This document shows positions 11,998 through 24,800 of a stretch of DNA of 64,000 bases, in pieces. The notes under the pieces were generated by a model. It had not been told where the DNA came from, did no database searches, and saw nothing but the letters and a program-made list of their open reading frames with translations. The position numbers and the translations under genes are program-made. Positions within the stretch are counted from its first letter, which is position 1. Each line of letters starts with the position of its first letter. This stretch comes from Citrus sinensis (Eukaryota; Streptophyta; Magnoliopsida; Sapindales; Rutaceae), in assembly GCF_022201045.2 (NCBI RefSeq), contig NC_068560.1:28847501-28911500 (forward strand), read 5' to 3'.

Positions 11998-14900
11998 TCA
12001 AGCACAGGTTATCTGTTTGTGCTTCATAAGGTTCTCCAAGTTCTCAGATACCGTTGCAGTTAAATTAGGGTCCTCGAATCCCAGCTCTGCACCAAGCCTG
12101 TGACAGCAGCATGACCAGTACAGGTCATTTTAATATTCTCAAAAAAGCACTTGTTAGAGAAGAAAAGAGGGGATGAAATTCACATAAAAGCATCCAGTGA
12201 GAACCAACAAACATTTTGCAACAGGAATGTAAAGACCAACAATAGGTTAAGGCTCGATTTTCTTACTTTGGATCAAGGACCAATTTCTGGACTTCTTTGA
12301 TAGCTGAACTTGCTGCATACAATGAGATCTTCCCAACCTGCAGTAAAACACAGCAGTATGTTAATACAAATGTCCACTGTGATAAACAGAATCACGTATG
12401 CAAGAAAGAAAAAATGAGCACTAGAGAGAGAAGAAAAAAATAAAGAAAGAAAATTATAAAGAACATAGTAATTTCAAGGAAAGGAGGGGACTGAATACTT
12501 CTTGGAAAAGTTTCCTTTGCCTAACCTCCAAAACTTGAAGTTTTGCTTCATGGTCATTGGGAAGACAGCGAATTTCTTCAGCCAATCTCACAGCTTCTCC
12601 CACACTCTCAGGAAATAAGAAATCAAGGCCCAACTGGACAGTGGACTGAAAATTATGACAAGGAAACAAAATTTTCAACATAATGTCATGAAAATCAGGG
12701 ATTATATTAAACAAGATTGTTACAGATCACAATGTCTCACCTGAAGATTTCTCACTTGGAAAGGGCATCCAGCAGGGATAAACACAGCTTCTCCTAAATG
12801 CTGCTCAAATGACCATGGCTCCACTCCTGATATATATATATATAGGGCAAATATAAAATTTGTCAACACTAATATCTCTGTCTCTCTCACTTTTCTAAAT
12901 AAATATACCCCCGGCCTCACTCGCACAAGTCAGAAACCAGGACTACCAGAGGAATCTACAACCGTTACCAATGCATACCAGAAAGCTATGGAGCATAATA
13001 TCTCAAGTAGGTGGCCTCAAGGAGATGTCAATATCCGACCTTACTTGAGGCCGTGTACATTCAGGGGAAAAGATGATGTCGTAACAGTAATTCAATCATA
13101 TTTTTGGTTAACAAAGGGCATCGTGTGACACAAGTCTGAAAATCTGTAGCATACTGCCACTAGGGGGAAGTAAGAAAATTGCCTCTTCCCAAACATAAAA
13201 GATATTTTCAAAAAAGGTCCATATTCTTACCAAATTCTTCCTTCAATTTTCTTTTATGATCCCCATTGAGATATACTACTTCCCCATAAAGAGGATGTGT
13301 CACCTGCGATTAAAACACTGGAATCAGTAATGTGCAGATAACAAAACCAACTCAGATACCTGACAAGAGAGGGTAGATTTCTAAACAATTAAACTTACAA
13401 AATCATTTGTAACACCGTCGGGCCTCCCAAAATCTGTCCAGTGTTCTCGCAAATACTCAATTAATTTTGGAACATCCTGCCGCCGAAAGACATCCCAATG
13501 GGCTCCTGGATGAGTCTTTTCAGAGACATCACTATATCCATTTAACCGTTCAGACTTGACAGTTTTTTCTTCAGCAGTGCCAGTTTCAACCCCCTGATCT
13601 TCCATTATCTCATCCTCATCTGTAGCAGACTTTTCCACATGTTCATTGTTTACATCATGCCCACCAAGTGATAAATCAGGAAAACTTCCCTCGCCCGAGA
13701 CCTTTTCTGGATCCCCAACTGACTCATTTACCTCAGATTCTCTAGAGGAACTCTGAATCTTCTCATCTTCTGTCGTCGGTAGCTTCACTTCACCCATATG
13801 CACCAACAGGTATACCTTGCAATAGCACAAAAAGTATCACAAAATATTATTTGATCACCTCATTTAGGACACTGTATAGCAGAAGGTATTATAAAGAAAG
13901 AAAGAAAGAAAAAAGCAATGGCCATGCTAACGTTGACAACAGCAACAATTCTGTGTTGGAAAAAACCACATTCAATTAATAATATCAATATGAAGATTGA
14001 TTTTATTCCACAGAAGTTTTAAGAACAATCGATTTTAATTCATAGAAGTTTTAACAACATGTAAGAACAATCGATTTTAATTCATAGAAGTTTTAACAAC
14101 ATGCAACATATGTTATTAGTAGATTAATATATGGCAAGGACAAGGTTAGATTTAAAACTTGAATGACAAAAATAAGATGAGTTTCGTCTTCAGTCGTGAA
14201 AATAACTATAAAATTACTAGTCATAAATCTATATTGAATAAAATGATGAACTAAGATAAAATAGCTCTTAATAGCCATCTTAATTATAGAAAAAGAAAGA
14301 AAAAAATGTAACCTACCATGTCAGGCATATTGAAGTGTAGATTTTTCACAGAATTACCCCTATCAAGTTCCTCATAAGTTCCGTAAGACATGTAAATCTT
14401 AGGTCCAACATCATTCTGCAAGGAATAATGAGGAAGTTTCGCCGCAACATTTAGAAAGCCCAACCTAGAGTGGATATACTCAAGTAAAGGCAGTTTACTA
14501 ATAAATTCAGGTTTATGGTACAACAGAAACTCTTCAGAAGCACTAGGAGAGGGCCAATCTTTCAACTTCAACATTTCTGGCCAACCATCTTCACGAACTC
14601 GTCCCTCTGAGTATCCTTTTATGAATTCACCAAGTTCAATATCCACCTGCCATTCACCACATACAAGATATTAGTTGCAAATAACAGAATATATCATGAA
14701 TTTTTTTTTTCTTTGGATATCAGGACGAAAGAAAAACCACAAATGCAAACATAAGCAATGGCAATGAAAGACCACCTCAGACCAGTCTAAGCAATCTATG
14801 GCCTTCACAATTCGGTTCTCATCTTTCGTCTTCTCGTCTGCTGTCTCCCGAATCCCTCTCCATATATCCTTTGGGTCCCAGATAGACATAGACGAGCTGT

Positions 14901-17290
14901 CACATACCTGCTTAACTATAACAGGTTCACCCTTGACCCAATGCTTTCTAAAGTTGCCAATCCCTTCACTTCTAATATCGTGAGATGATGGGCAGTACAA
15001 GAAATTACCATCTCTGTCCTCTCTGTGAGCATATTGGCAGAGGCTGTGATCGTATGACCCAGTATTTAGTAGAGTTTCAGAATCACAGACCTTACAACCA
15101 CTAACCATTTCCTCCACATTTTTCACCAGTTTTGCAACCCAATTCATTTTAAAAATTCGGCTTAAGTTCAATGATCTATAACCACAACCACCATACTCAT
15201 TGGGTGGACATGGAATACTGCCATCATTGTTGGCTTTCCAGCCAGGAAACTTTTCCAAAAGATTTAATCTTAGTTTGGATGTTTTAACTTGCTCTGACGC
15301 ATTTTCAGTGTCTTGAATTCTATCATTTTCTGAAAATTCTTCTTTACCAACACTTGTACATGCTTCTCGAAGATCTTGACAGCAACTAAGGCACAGATCA
15401 TACATGCAGTTTCCACAATGCCGATGATAATCAATGATAGGTATCCTGCAGATATTGCTGCAAGAAAACAATTTGTGATGAATAACCATGATGAACTCTA
15501 AACCTTTAAACTTAAATTAAGAACCACGTATGCTCATGTATGTGGCAATTGTACAATCACCAAGAAAAAGATATGCCATCGAATGAACTAAGAAAGCAAC
15601 TAATTTATTCTTTCAACTTCTTCAGTGTTGTAAGCTCCTCCATTCAAACCTATAATATTAATTAAACTCCAAGACTCTGATTACACATAAATAAAATGGC
15701 ATTCTATCAAAGAGCTATAAAAATCACAGGGTCATACCAGCACATCTGCTCATCTGCACTCAATTTTGCCCTGGCAAGATCAATTTCATTGCCTGGAAGA
15801 TAATTGCAAAACAAGTCAGATCATGCAAATGTTATAAACAAGAAACTTTAACAGAGCATCAGAAACATCAAAAGCTTCTTACCACGAAGCTTTTTTTCCA
15901 GTTCTACTTCAGAGCATTGTATCTGATGGATCTGTTTAACTACAGGAAGCACAGCAGATAACAGGCAGTAGAGATGTTGCAACTTGTCTAGAACAGGTAT
16001 TTCCCGTATCCTCACCTGCACCTCAAACAAAAGATACTAATCCTTCAATTTAAGAATCATACCACATACACTGGTATTTCTATTGATAAGATCTACGAAA
16101 CTAAAGATCCACCAGATTCAGGAGTTAAGTACCTTTATCATATTATCTGCACGTAAGCATGCTTTACAATTACAAGAACCACGACAAGCAGGGCAAACCT
16201 TCTCAAGTTCTTCCAATGGGATGTCCGAGTACCTGAGAAGTCAAGCATAAATATTTACAAAGCTTGTAATTTGAAATAGATGTATGTCTCGCTAAAATTC
16301 AAGCTCACCATGTTGAAATACAGCTGTCACAATATCCTCTCTTATCACATTTGACACACCAAACAACTCTCTCTCTATCATTCCTCCTGCACTGATGGCA
16401 AATTTGGCCACCTGTGTCTTCAGAAGAATTCATACTTCCCTCAGAGTATTCCTGCAAAGTAACTTGCCCATCGTCGAATCAGTGATGAGAAATGGAGAGC
16501 GGGAGATGGAGAGAACTGAACAGAACAATGAGCACCAAGGAATTCTATTGTAGTGGTGCTAAGAATAATAATGTTAATCGCAATATTATAACACCTATTA
16601 CTGTGTTTATTGCTATTTCTCCAATTATATTAATCTGTGTATGTACTAACATTTATATGTGTAACTATCTGTATGCCAATCAATATTATAACACCTATAT
16701 AATGGCAACAGCAAAAATATTGAAAGATGCTGAGAACACATTTCAATTTAACTCACCATTGTAGGACTAGGATCAAAGCTCCTCTGTGATCTGTTTCGGG
16801 ATGAATCCATGCCAGAATGAGGAGGTGTCTTATAAGACCTCAAATTCTCTTCATACTCTGCAACATCTCGTTGTGAATCATCATTTGCCTTGAGAGGATT
16901 ACGTGCTGACATGCCCCTTGTAGGAGGGGTTTCAGGTGAGTAACGAAAATGACTTTTTGATACCTTCTCCAGAGTTTTCTTCCCTGAGACTGAAGGGTAG
17001 TCATTATTCTTCATGTTCACAAGTGGCATGTCATAATCATCGCTCTTACTCTCCAAGTATATATCGCTTTCACCCAAAGATTTCCTCTTGGCCTTCTTTA
17101 GACTAGCTCTCAAAGCAGAATTAGCTGCCCTCCTCTTAGCCTGAATGTAGTGCTTTTCGCATACTGTTTTATCTGGCATAGACATTGCAGTGCATCTCCA
17201 CTGTTTCCCATCTGATCTCTTGCATCTCAAATCATCCGGTATCCCACCATTATCCTCACCGTTCCCTAAGCTTGACCGCTGATGATCCAT
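11998..17290 (-). CDS. JMJ24: JmjC-domain protein with WRC and RING motifs (JMJ24-like, KDM3 family)
   Basis: Thirteen exons in gene order: 17290-16757, 16451-16309, 16232-16133, 16015-15883, 15792-15738, 15457-14776, 14646-14317, 13815-13399, 13303-13231, 12826-12741, 12645-12526, 12337-12267, 12097-11998; 947 residues. Order of parts: WRC motif (~20-60; [11 protein letters not shown]), Cys-rich RING-like domain (~191-247), a second Cys cluster (~319-352), then JmjC (~520-880). At the iron site the usual HxD reads H653-F-N655 (LHFNMPDM) and the distal histidine position reads F845 (GCPFQVRNL), so the protein is probably not an active demethylase. Arabidopsis JMJ24 shares this and works as a RING-type protein affecting CMT3 and silencing. 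An acidic insert (~673-750) sits inside the JmjC. A 5'-UTR intron is likely at 17320-17699. Nuclear. Confidence 0.93.
16484..16756 (-). other. Intron 1 of the JMJ24-like gene with a spurious plus-strand ORF
   Basis: This 305-base intron (16452-16756) contains an open frame on the opposite strand (16492-16764). It has no family resemblance and mostly follows AT-rich intron sequence, so it is not annotated as a gene. Confidence 0.7.
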
Positions 17291-18821
17291 CAACTAAATT
17301 CAACAGCATAAAAATCAACCTGCTGACGCAACGAATAGAAAATTAAACCAAGCAAGAGGGAGCACACACGAAACACAAAATAGTAAAGCTTCAATATGCC
17401 ATCTTGGTCAGCTAGAAATATTGCATATAAGTTAAATCAAAATTTCACTATATAATCTTAATAAAAATGAGACAAAATCATAGTAAAATAAAGTAAAAAG
17501 AGAAAGTTCACCGGCAGCATTGAACGCACAAGTTAAGCAAGATAAAATAAAGAAAAAAGAGAAGCTAAAAATCAAGAATTGAGAGTTAGGTTTCCAAGAA
17601 AAAGCATAAATAGAGAGAATTAGAACACAATTACAGGTAGAATCAGATCCGCAAAATAAATTATCCAGGAAAAATAGCACATACAAACACCAATATTACC
17701 TGAAACTAGGGTTCGTTCACTCCGAGAAGGCATGAAAACGACGACGGAGCGTATTAAGAAGGCAATACGAACCGACAGTTTTGTTGGTGTGGTGTTGTGT
17801 TGTGTCTTCCGCACGCTTGCACTAGTTACTATCCAGACTCCGCACAGTCATTGGATGGGAGATTGCTGTGTTGCTCGTGCTTTATTTTTTCTTCTTCTTT
17901 TATCTTTTCTTTTGTGTTTTTTTTTTTCTTTTTCTAATTTTTCTCGGACAACTGTGGAGTGTGAAGTTCACAAGAATCACAACCACACCAGATTCCCCAG
18001 AAACTCAAACTTGTTTTGTTACCTCTGCCCGTACCACGAAAGACTGTTACCTGTATCAAACTGTCTTTTCCCTCTTTTTCACTTTTTTTTTTTAATTTAC
18101 GCAAAACACTATAAATGTAAAAACCCCTTACAAATAATAATAAAATTAATAAAAATAAAATAATTAATTAATAATCAGAAGTAAAATTGTCAATGTTATC
18201 CATGAAAAATAGCATCTATTTAATTTAATATCAAGTATTGGTTTATGATTTAGCCAGAATTTTTGCATTTTTGAATTACCTTACCTTTAATTATTAATTA
18301 TCAACATTGAAATATGACGATTATGACAACAACACTGTTGTTAAGTATATATATATTCCTTTTTTTTTATAAAATGAAAGTAATATCTTAGTTGGCATAT
18401 TTATTTTTACAATTTGGTAAGTTACAAAATAGAAATATTAATTGGCATTCAATGTATCTAAATCCTAATTTACACTATTTAATATTGTAGAAAAACTTAT
18501 TATTTTGATATACTGAATAAAAAATTTAAATTAGTTAAAAAAAAGAATTTTTTTTTTTTAAATTACCCGAGCCCAGCTCACACAGTGGCCTTAAAAAAAC
18601 TCCACAACATTTCATGACCAACGCCACCAAACGTGCCCGTGTATAAATACAACACATTGACGAGCAAACAACATATATAAAAAAATAATAATAATAAAAC
18701 CAAAAAAAATTCTAACATTTGATTGAATCTTCAGATTAACAAATCTTACTTCAATTTTACGTATCAAAACAAAATCCTCAATTTGATCTGAGAAGCCGAA
18801 GCGAGAGCGAGGGAAAGCGAA
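17291..18821. promoter_or_regulatory. Divergent promoter between JMJ24-like and ACBP genes
   Basis: The two genes are head to head with 1531 bases between their start codons. The JMJ24-like leader probably starts near 17720-17830 and is spliced: a donor CAG/GTAATA at 17700/17699 pairs with an acceptor CAG/GTTG at 17320/17319. The leader contains ACCCTAG on the minus strand, similar to the telo-box found in leaders of housekeeping plant genes. From 18100 to 18600 there is only AT-rich sequence. The ACBP leader (about 18640-18821) is preceded by a TATAAATA word at 18641-18648, a plausible TATA box. Confidence 0.55.
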
Positions 18822-21800
18822 ATGGCAATGGCGAGGGCGAGCTCAGGCCTCGCTTATCCAGAGCGATTCTACGCTGCGGCGTCGTATGCTGGCTTCGATG
18901 GATCTCCGAATTCCTCCGCCAAAGAACTCACCTCTAAGTTCTCAAACGACAGCGCTTTGCTGCTTTACGCCTTGTACCAGCAGGTAAAACCTCGAACTTG
19001 CATTTCTCATTTCCATAATTCTCTTCATTTTTTTTTTTGTTTCAGTTTTCTATCATTTGATCCAATCGTATTAGATGCGTGTTTATTTGTTTGCTGAGCT
19101 GGCGGGTAATCTTAGTGGCGTTGATTTTAAATCGTATTTGATTTTATCACGTTTAATTCGCGCCATTTGTCTTGTATGTGATTTGCAGCCTCTTTTTATT
19201 GTGCTGGATGATTTAGTTTTTGCAATCACTAATCTGAATTTTGTTTTTTATATCATGTGATTCAGTGTTTGGTATAATCAGTGTGCTTTTTAGGCTGGTT
19301 AGTAGATCTAATCTTATGAGTTGAGTTAGGCTGTTGAAATGTTGGATCTGTTGTTCTGTTTGGTTTACAAGAAAATGTAGAGAAATGAAAAAGAGATTTA
19401 ACTTTAAGATGCGTTTATATTTACCTAAATTATTGAAATATGTGTAGTTATCGTTTCATCATCATACTAGTGAACAACCTTGTGGTTCAGAGTGAATTTC
19501 TTGTTTGAACTTGTAGATATGTACAGATGAAGGATTATTGATATATTAAGTTTCGAATGTTTTCATACTTATGAGCATTTTTAACATTTTGCAGGCAACT
19601 GTAGGTCCTTGCAATGTTCCAAAGCCTAGCTCATGGAGTCCGGTAGAACAGAGCAAATGGAAAAGGTTTGTCTGCTTTGTGCATATGTATAAGTAGAGGC
19701 TACTGAGTGTGATTTTTGTGATGTCTAGCTTGTGAAGGGTATGTTGAGAGTTTCACTCTTTCGCTAAATGTAGAGGAGATAATAGTTTGTTGGTGGTGCT
19801 GAAAAGTTGAAATTTTCTAATGACATTTGCTGCACTGTTGCTTACTTTAGTCCTTTTATCCTTCTATGGATTAGACAGCTGCAAAGGATTTGTTGGATTG
19901 GCATATGATTTAAAATAGTTTAGTTTCTTCTTCGTCCATCGAAATATGTATTATTTATTGAACTTTTAGTAATTTTGCTTCAAGTGGCTATGCTTTGGAA
20001 TTTTTTGATCAATATGTTTTTCATTTACTTTACCTTTGGCCTACCATTTGGTTGAGCTGAACATCTTTGATGTTTATGTTATTATGCATTTCCATGTATT
20101 GTATTTAATTCTCCTTTGCTAAAGTATTTTATTGTCTGTGCAGCTGGCAAGGGCTTGGAAACATGGCTACCACAGAGGCCATGCGTCTCTTTGTAAAAAT
20201 ATTGGAGGTTTGCTGCCATTTCTATTCTGAGTCAAATTTATATGGTTCACATCACAATCTCAGTACTTTGCTTCCCCCCCCCCCCCCCCCCCCCTCCTTC
20301 CCCCAATTGAATAGGAGGAAGATCCAGGTTGGTACTCAAGGGCATCAAACTCTGTTGCTGAGCCCATTGTAGATGTGGAGATGAATGTAAGTACATAGGC
20401 AGTTCATGGATACTGTGAATTTTAATTCTTGCTAGTTATGAAATTTGTTTCAGTTCCTGTACAAGATTAGTGTTAAGAGTAGTGATGTATACATTGTAAA
20501 TGCATCAAGTTCATTCTGGTTTTGCTAGTTGACTTTTGGTTGTATCGGGTTTTGGTAAGGATGCAGTTGTTATTGCTTGATTCTTTGCTGCTGAAGGAAC
20601 TAATTATGCCCTTGTTCTTGAGGGTCAAGACCCAGCTTTCATGCCTCACCTTTACTTTTACTACAAGAAGATTTTATACAGACCTCTTTCTTTCCGCTGA
20701 CCTAGATCAATATGATTATTTCTTGCTTGCTTATAGCATGATTCTAAAACTGAGGCTGTCAAGGAGAATGGAAATTCATTTCCTGAGACAAAGACCATTT
20801 CCACTGAAAATGGGAATCTGATGGAGACTCAGGATAAAGATGTAGTCTCAGAAGGCCTTGGTTCGGTTGTTGTTTATGATCAATGGATTGCACCTCCAAT
20901 ATCTGGCCAACGGCCCAAAGCTCGATACGAGGTATTGGCTTATCTATCTCAATAGAATTTGACTTCTTGTTTCGTACTTTACTTTTCCTCTTCTTTTCTG
21001 TTCCATTTCCTGAATCAAAGCCTATCCAATTTTTTCAGCACGGAGCTGCAGTTGTTCAAGATAAGATGTATATATATGGTGGAAACCACAACGGTCGTTA
21101 CCTAAGTGATATGCATGTAAGTAATTATTTGCAAACAATTGTTAAATATTCACTAAATTGCTCTCTATGCATCTGCATTGTAGACAGGATCACTACTTGT
21201 TCTGGTTTTGTTGTGTTTTCTTTCTGATGTCATAGCTGCAAAACTTTGAGTATCTGTGCTTTTGTTGTAGTAACCCTTGCTTCTTGATTTGTATTCCATT
21301 CCCGGTACATATAATAGCTATATCTTAGTTTTCCATCAAATTAGTTTTCCCCAAATTTGATGGTCAATGCAGATTTTGGATTTGAGAAGTTGGGCCTGGT
21401 CAAAGATCCAGGCTAAGGCTGTGGCTGAGTCAACGGAGTCACCATCTCCAGCGCTATTAACTCCCTGTGCTGGCCATTCATTGGTTAGTATATAGTACTC
21501 AGTATCTATTTCATTCTGCGTCACTTGAGAAGGCTGTTTTCTCACAATTTTTTGCACAATTGCGTAATATCCATCTACCAATGACTGTTTTATCTATATT
21601 TATTTTCCAATCTATTGATGCCATATGTTCCTATAGATACCATGGGAGAATAAGCTTCTGTCAATTGCTGGTCATACAAAGGATCCTTCTGAAATTATTC
21701 AGGGTACTGTTTTAATTCTATTTTAATGTCCTCTGTTTTGTAGTTTGTTTATTCACTATGGTGGAGAATATGGCACCTATAGAAATGTAACACATTACGG

Positions 21801-24800
21801 ATAGTTTCAATTTAGATAACCTATATTTGGTCATGGAGAAAATTTTGAAGAAGAGCTAAGAAAATTGATTGTATTCTCATGACAGTGAAGGTATTCGATC
21901 TGCAAACTTGTTCTTGGTCAACCTTGAAGACCTATGGGAAACCTCCGGTATTCATCTATTCTTTCGCTTATCTATATTTTTTCTTTCTACATGGGCTGGA
22001 AAATGTTTAACAAAACAAATTAAATAATTGAATGGCCTTAATTGGCCTCCTCTTTCTGGGGTCTATATGGTAGTGGGACTGTTCTTATCATATCTCATTA
22101 AGCAGTTGAAAACCAAAATCTAAATTTCCAGTTTTTGAAATGATAATCTGAAAGCATACTTCTGAATCACATAGGTGATAGGTGTAATTGAATTGGATGG
22201 CATCTTCTAGTCCAAAGAAATGGTAAATCATTGAGGTTTACCTTGATGTGCTTGCAATTTCAATCAATGGTCTTTATGTGTTATGAATGTTGCATCAATT
22301 ACGTTTCAGGTCTCACGAGGAGGTCAATCTGTGACTCTTGTTGGAACAAGCTTAGTGATTTTTGGGGGAGAGGATGCAAAGAGATCACTCTTGAATGATT
22401 TGCATATTCTCGATCTGGAAACCATGACTTGGGATGAAATAGATGCTGTGTAAGATAATTTTTTGCTATTTTAGTGTCAAGCTTGTTTTCTTGGTTGTTT
22501 TTCACAATTATGACAAAATTCTATCATATGTAGCCATTTGATAGAATTTTGTCAAATGGCTACATATGATAGAATTTCGTCATCTTAATTACTTGTCACT
22601 GAATCAATATTTAATTGTTGAATTTATTATGTTTCTAAAATTCAATCCTATTACCAATTTAGTTAAACTTTTTTCTTTTTCTTTTTTTTTTTGGGCGTAA
22701 TTTGGATTGAAGCTTGAATTTTAGTTTGATTTATTGGAAGAAAACTTGGAATCTCTTAGATTTTGACCAGACTGACGATTGTACGCCCCTACTTTTATCA
22801 AATAGAGAACCAACATATTTGAATTCTGTATTGCATTTATATCCAAGTTCCCTTTTGCCCCAAATGTGTTGAACAAAGTGGTTCAGTTTGTATTATATTC
22901 AACTGTTATTAATTTATCCTCATGATTTTATAGGGGTGTGCCTCCTTCTCCGAGGTCCGATCATGCTGCTGCAGTACACGCAGAGCGTTACCTTCTTATA
23001 TTTGGTGGGGGCTCACATGCTGCTTGTTTCAATGATCTGCATGTTCTTGACTTGCAAACTGTAAGTTAACCATTTTTTTTATTTTGTGCATAAGGTTGTC
23101 TGATGAATTATATTTTAATATCTTCAGGTTTTTCATTTTGTAGATGGAGTGGTCAAGACCTACTCAACAAGGTGAGATACCAACTCCACGAGCTGGACAT
23201 GCAGGTGTAACCATTGGAGAGAATTGGTTTCTTGTTGGCGGTGGTGACAATAAGAGCGGTATGTGTCTTGCAACTTCAGCATTTAGATAAGGTTGTTTTA
23301 GCTTGATACATGAATCTGGGCATAATGTTTTACATTTCATGGCATGCTTTGCGTGTGTTTTAGGTGAAGATAACTATGGAGTACAATTGGAATACAATTT
23401 GGGTGCGTTTAGCACACTGTATTGTATTATGTTGTATTGCATTATTTTTATGCTGATGTATTGTATTATGTTGTATTGCATTAGCACTGTATTATAACAA
23501 TATTGTACAATATTTGGTGCTGCACTGTACTGTATTAATTTTTAATTATACTATGTTTGGTGTTGCACTGTACTGTATTAATTTTTTGTGATTAATTTAT
23601 ATTATATATTTATAAAATAATATTTATTAGTACTTAAAAAAACTAAATATAGAGGTCTTATATTTTAGAAATTTAATTACAAAATGAATTGTGCTAATAT
23701 TTTATATTATTATTTATGTTATTATTAATTTTAGATTAATATTATTGAAATTCATTCGTATTTAAATATTTATTATTTGTTATATTATGTTATTTAAAAA
23801 ATTAAATTTTATATATTAATATTACAATAATTAAATAGTGTAATATTATATTATATTTTATATACTTTTAAGTATTTATTATTAATCATATTAAATTATA
23901 AATTTATTAATAAATTATGATGTAAAAATAAAAAAATTAAAAAAATTTATATTATATTAAAAATTAAAAATTATATATTTATCAATTTTTATTATTATTA
24001 AGTAAAACTAAAAGTTAAAGTTAAAGTTAAAGTTATAAAAAAAAAAAAAAAGACAAGCTAATGTGGGAACTCCCGCATTAGCGCGCCTCCCGATGCCCAA
24101 TCCCGATGAGGCTCAATTGCTCCCAAACATGTTATTGGTTTAAATTAATGCTGGGCCCACAATTAATCCTATGCAATACCACACACCAAACACACCCTTT
24201 ACGTAATAGAACTAGTTACGTCGTTCCGTGGCTTGAGTTAGGGATTAAACGTAGTTTAATGGCATTGAGAATCTTGAAATTTGACCATTTAAGAAACAAT
24301 TTTTTGGTTTTCTGAGCATCTCATATTTTGATTATATTTAAAATGTATTAGATTGACCATCTTCAGTAAAAGATAAAAGATAAGTTTTTCATGGTTTTGT
24401 CGTAACTGCACACTTACCCTCACAAAAATATTTCTTTGTACCATGTAATTGGTAAATTAGTATTTCTTTGAACTCTCCACAGGGGTCTCAGAAACTGTCG
24501 TTCTCAACATGTCTACGCTTGTTTGGTCAGTTTTAACTTCTGTCCAAGGTCGTGTTCCTCTTGCTAGTGAGGTATTTCACTTCTTGGAAACATTTGCTCG
24601 TTATAACAAGAGAAGCCACGGAATTATGCCCATCATCTGGTGTTGCAGGGATTGAGTTTGGTCGTGAGCTCCTACAGTGGTGAAGATGTAATTGTTGCTT
24701 TTGGAGGATACAATGGGCGTTACAACAATGAGGTAAAGAGTAATATTAATGTCTTTGCATTTAGTTTCCTCTGCTTGGACTTATCCCTCCTTTTGGTTTC

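Noticed and set aside
16492-16764. 90-codon plus-strand ORF
   Set aside because: It lies in intron 1 of the JMJ24-like gene on the opposite strand and has no recognisable family.
17732-18163. 143-codon plus-strand ORF between JMJ24-like and ACBP genes
   Set aside because: It runs antisense over the JMJ24-like leader and through T-rich sequence, shows no domain and has low-complexity Phe/Leu runs; it is likely chance.
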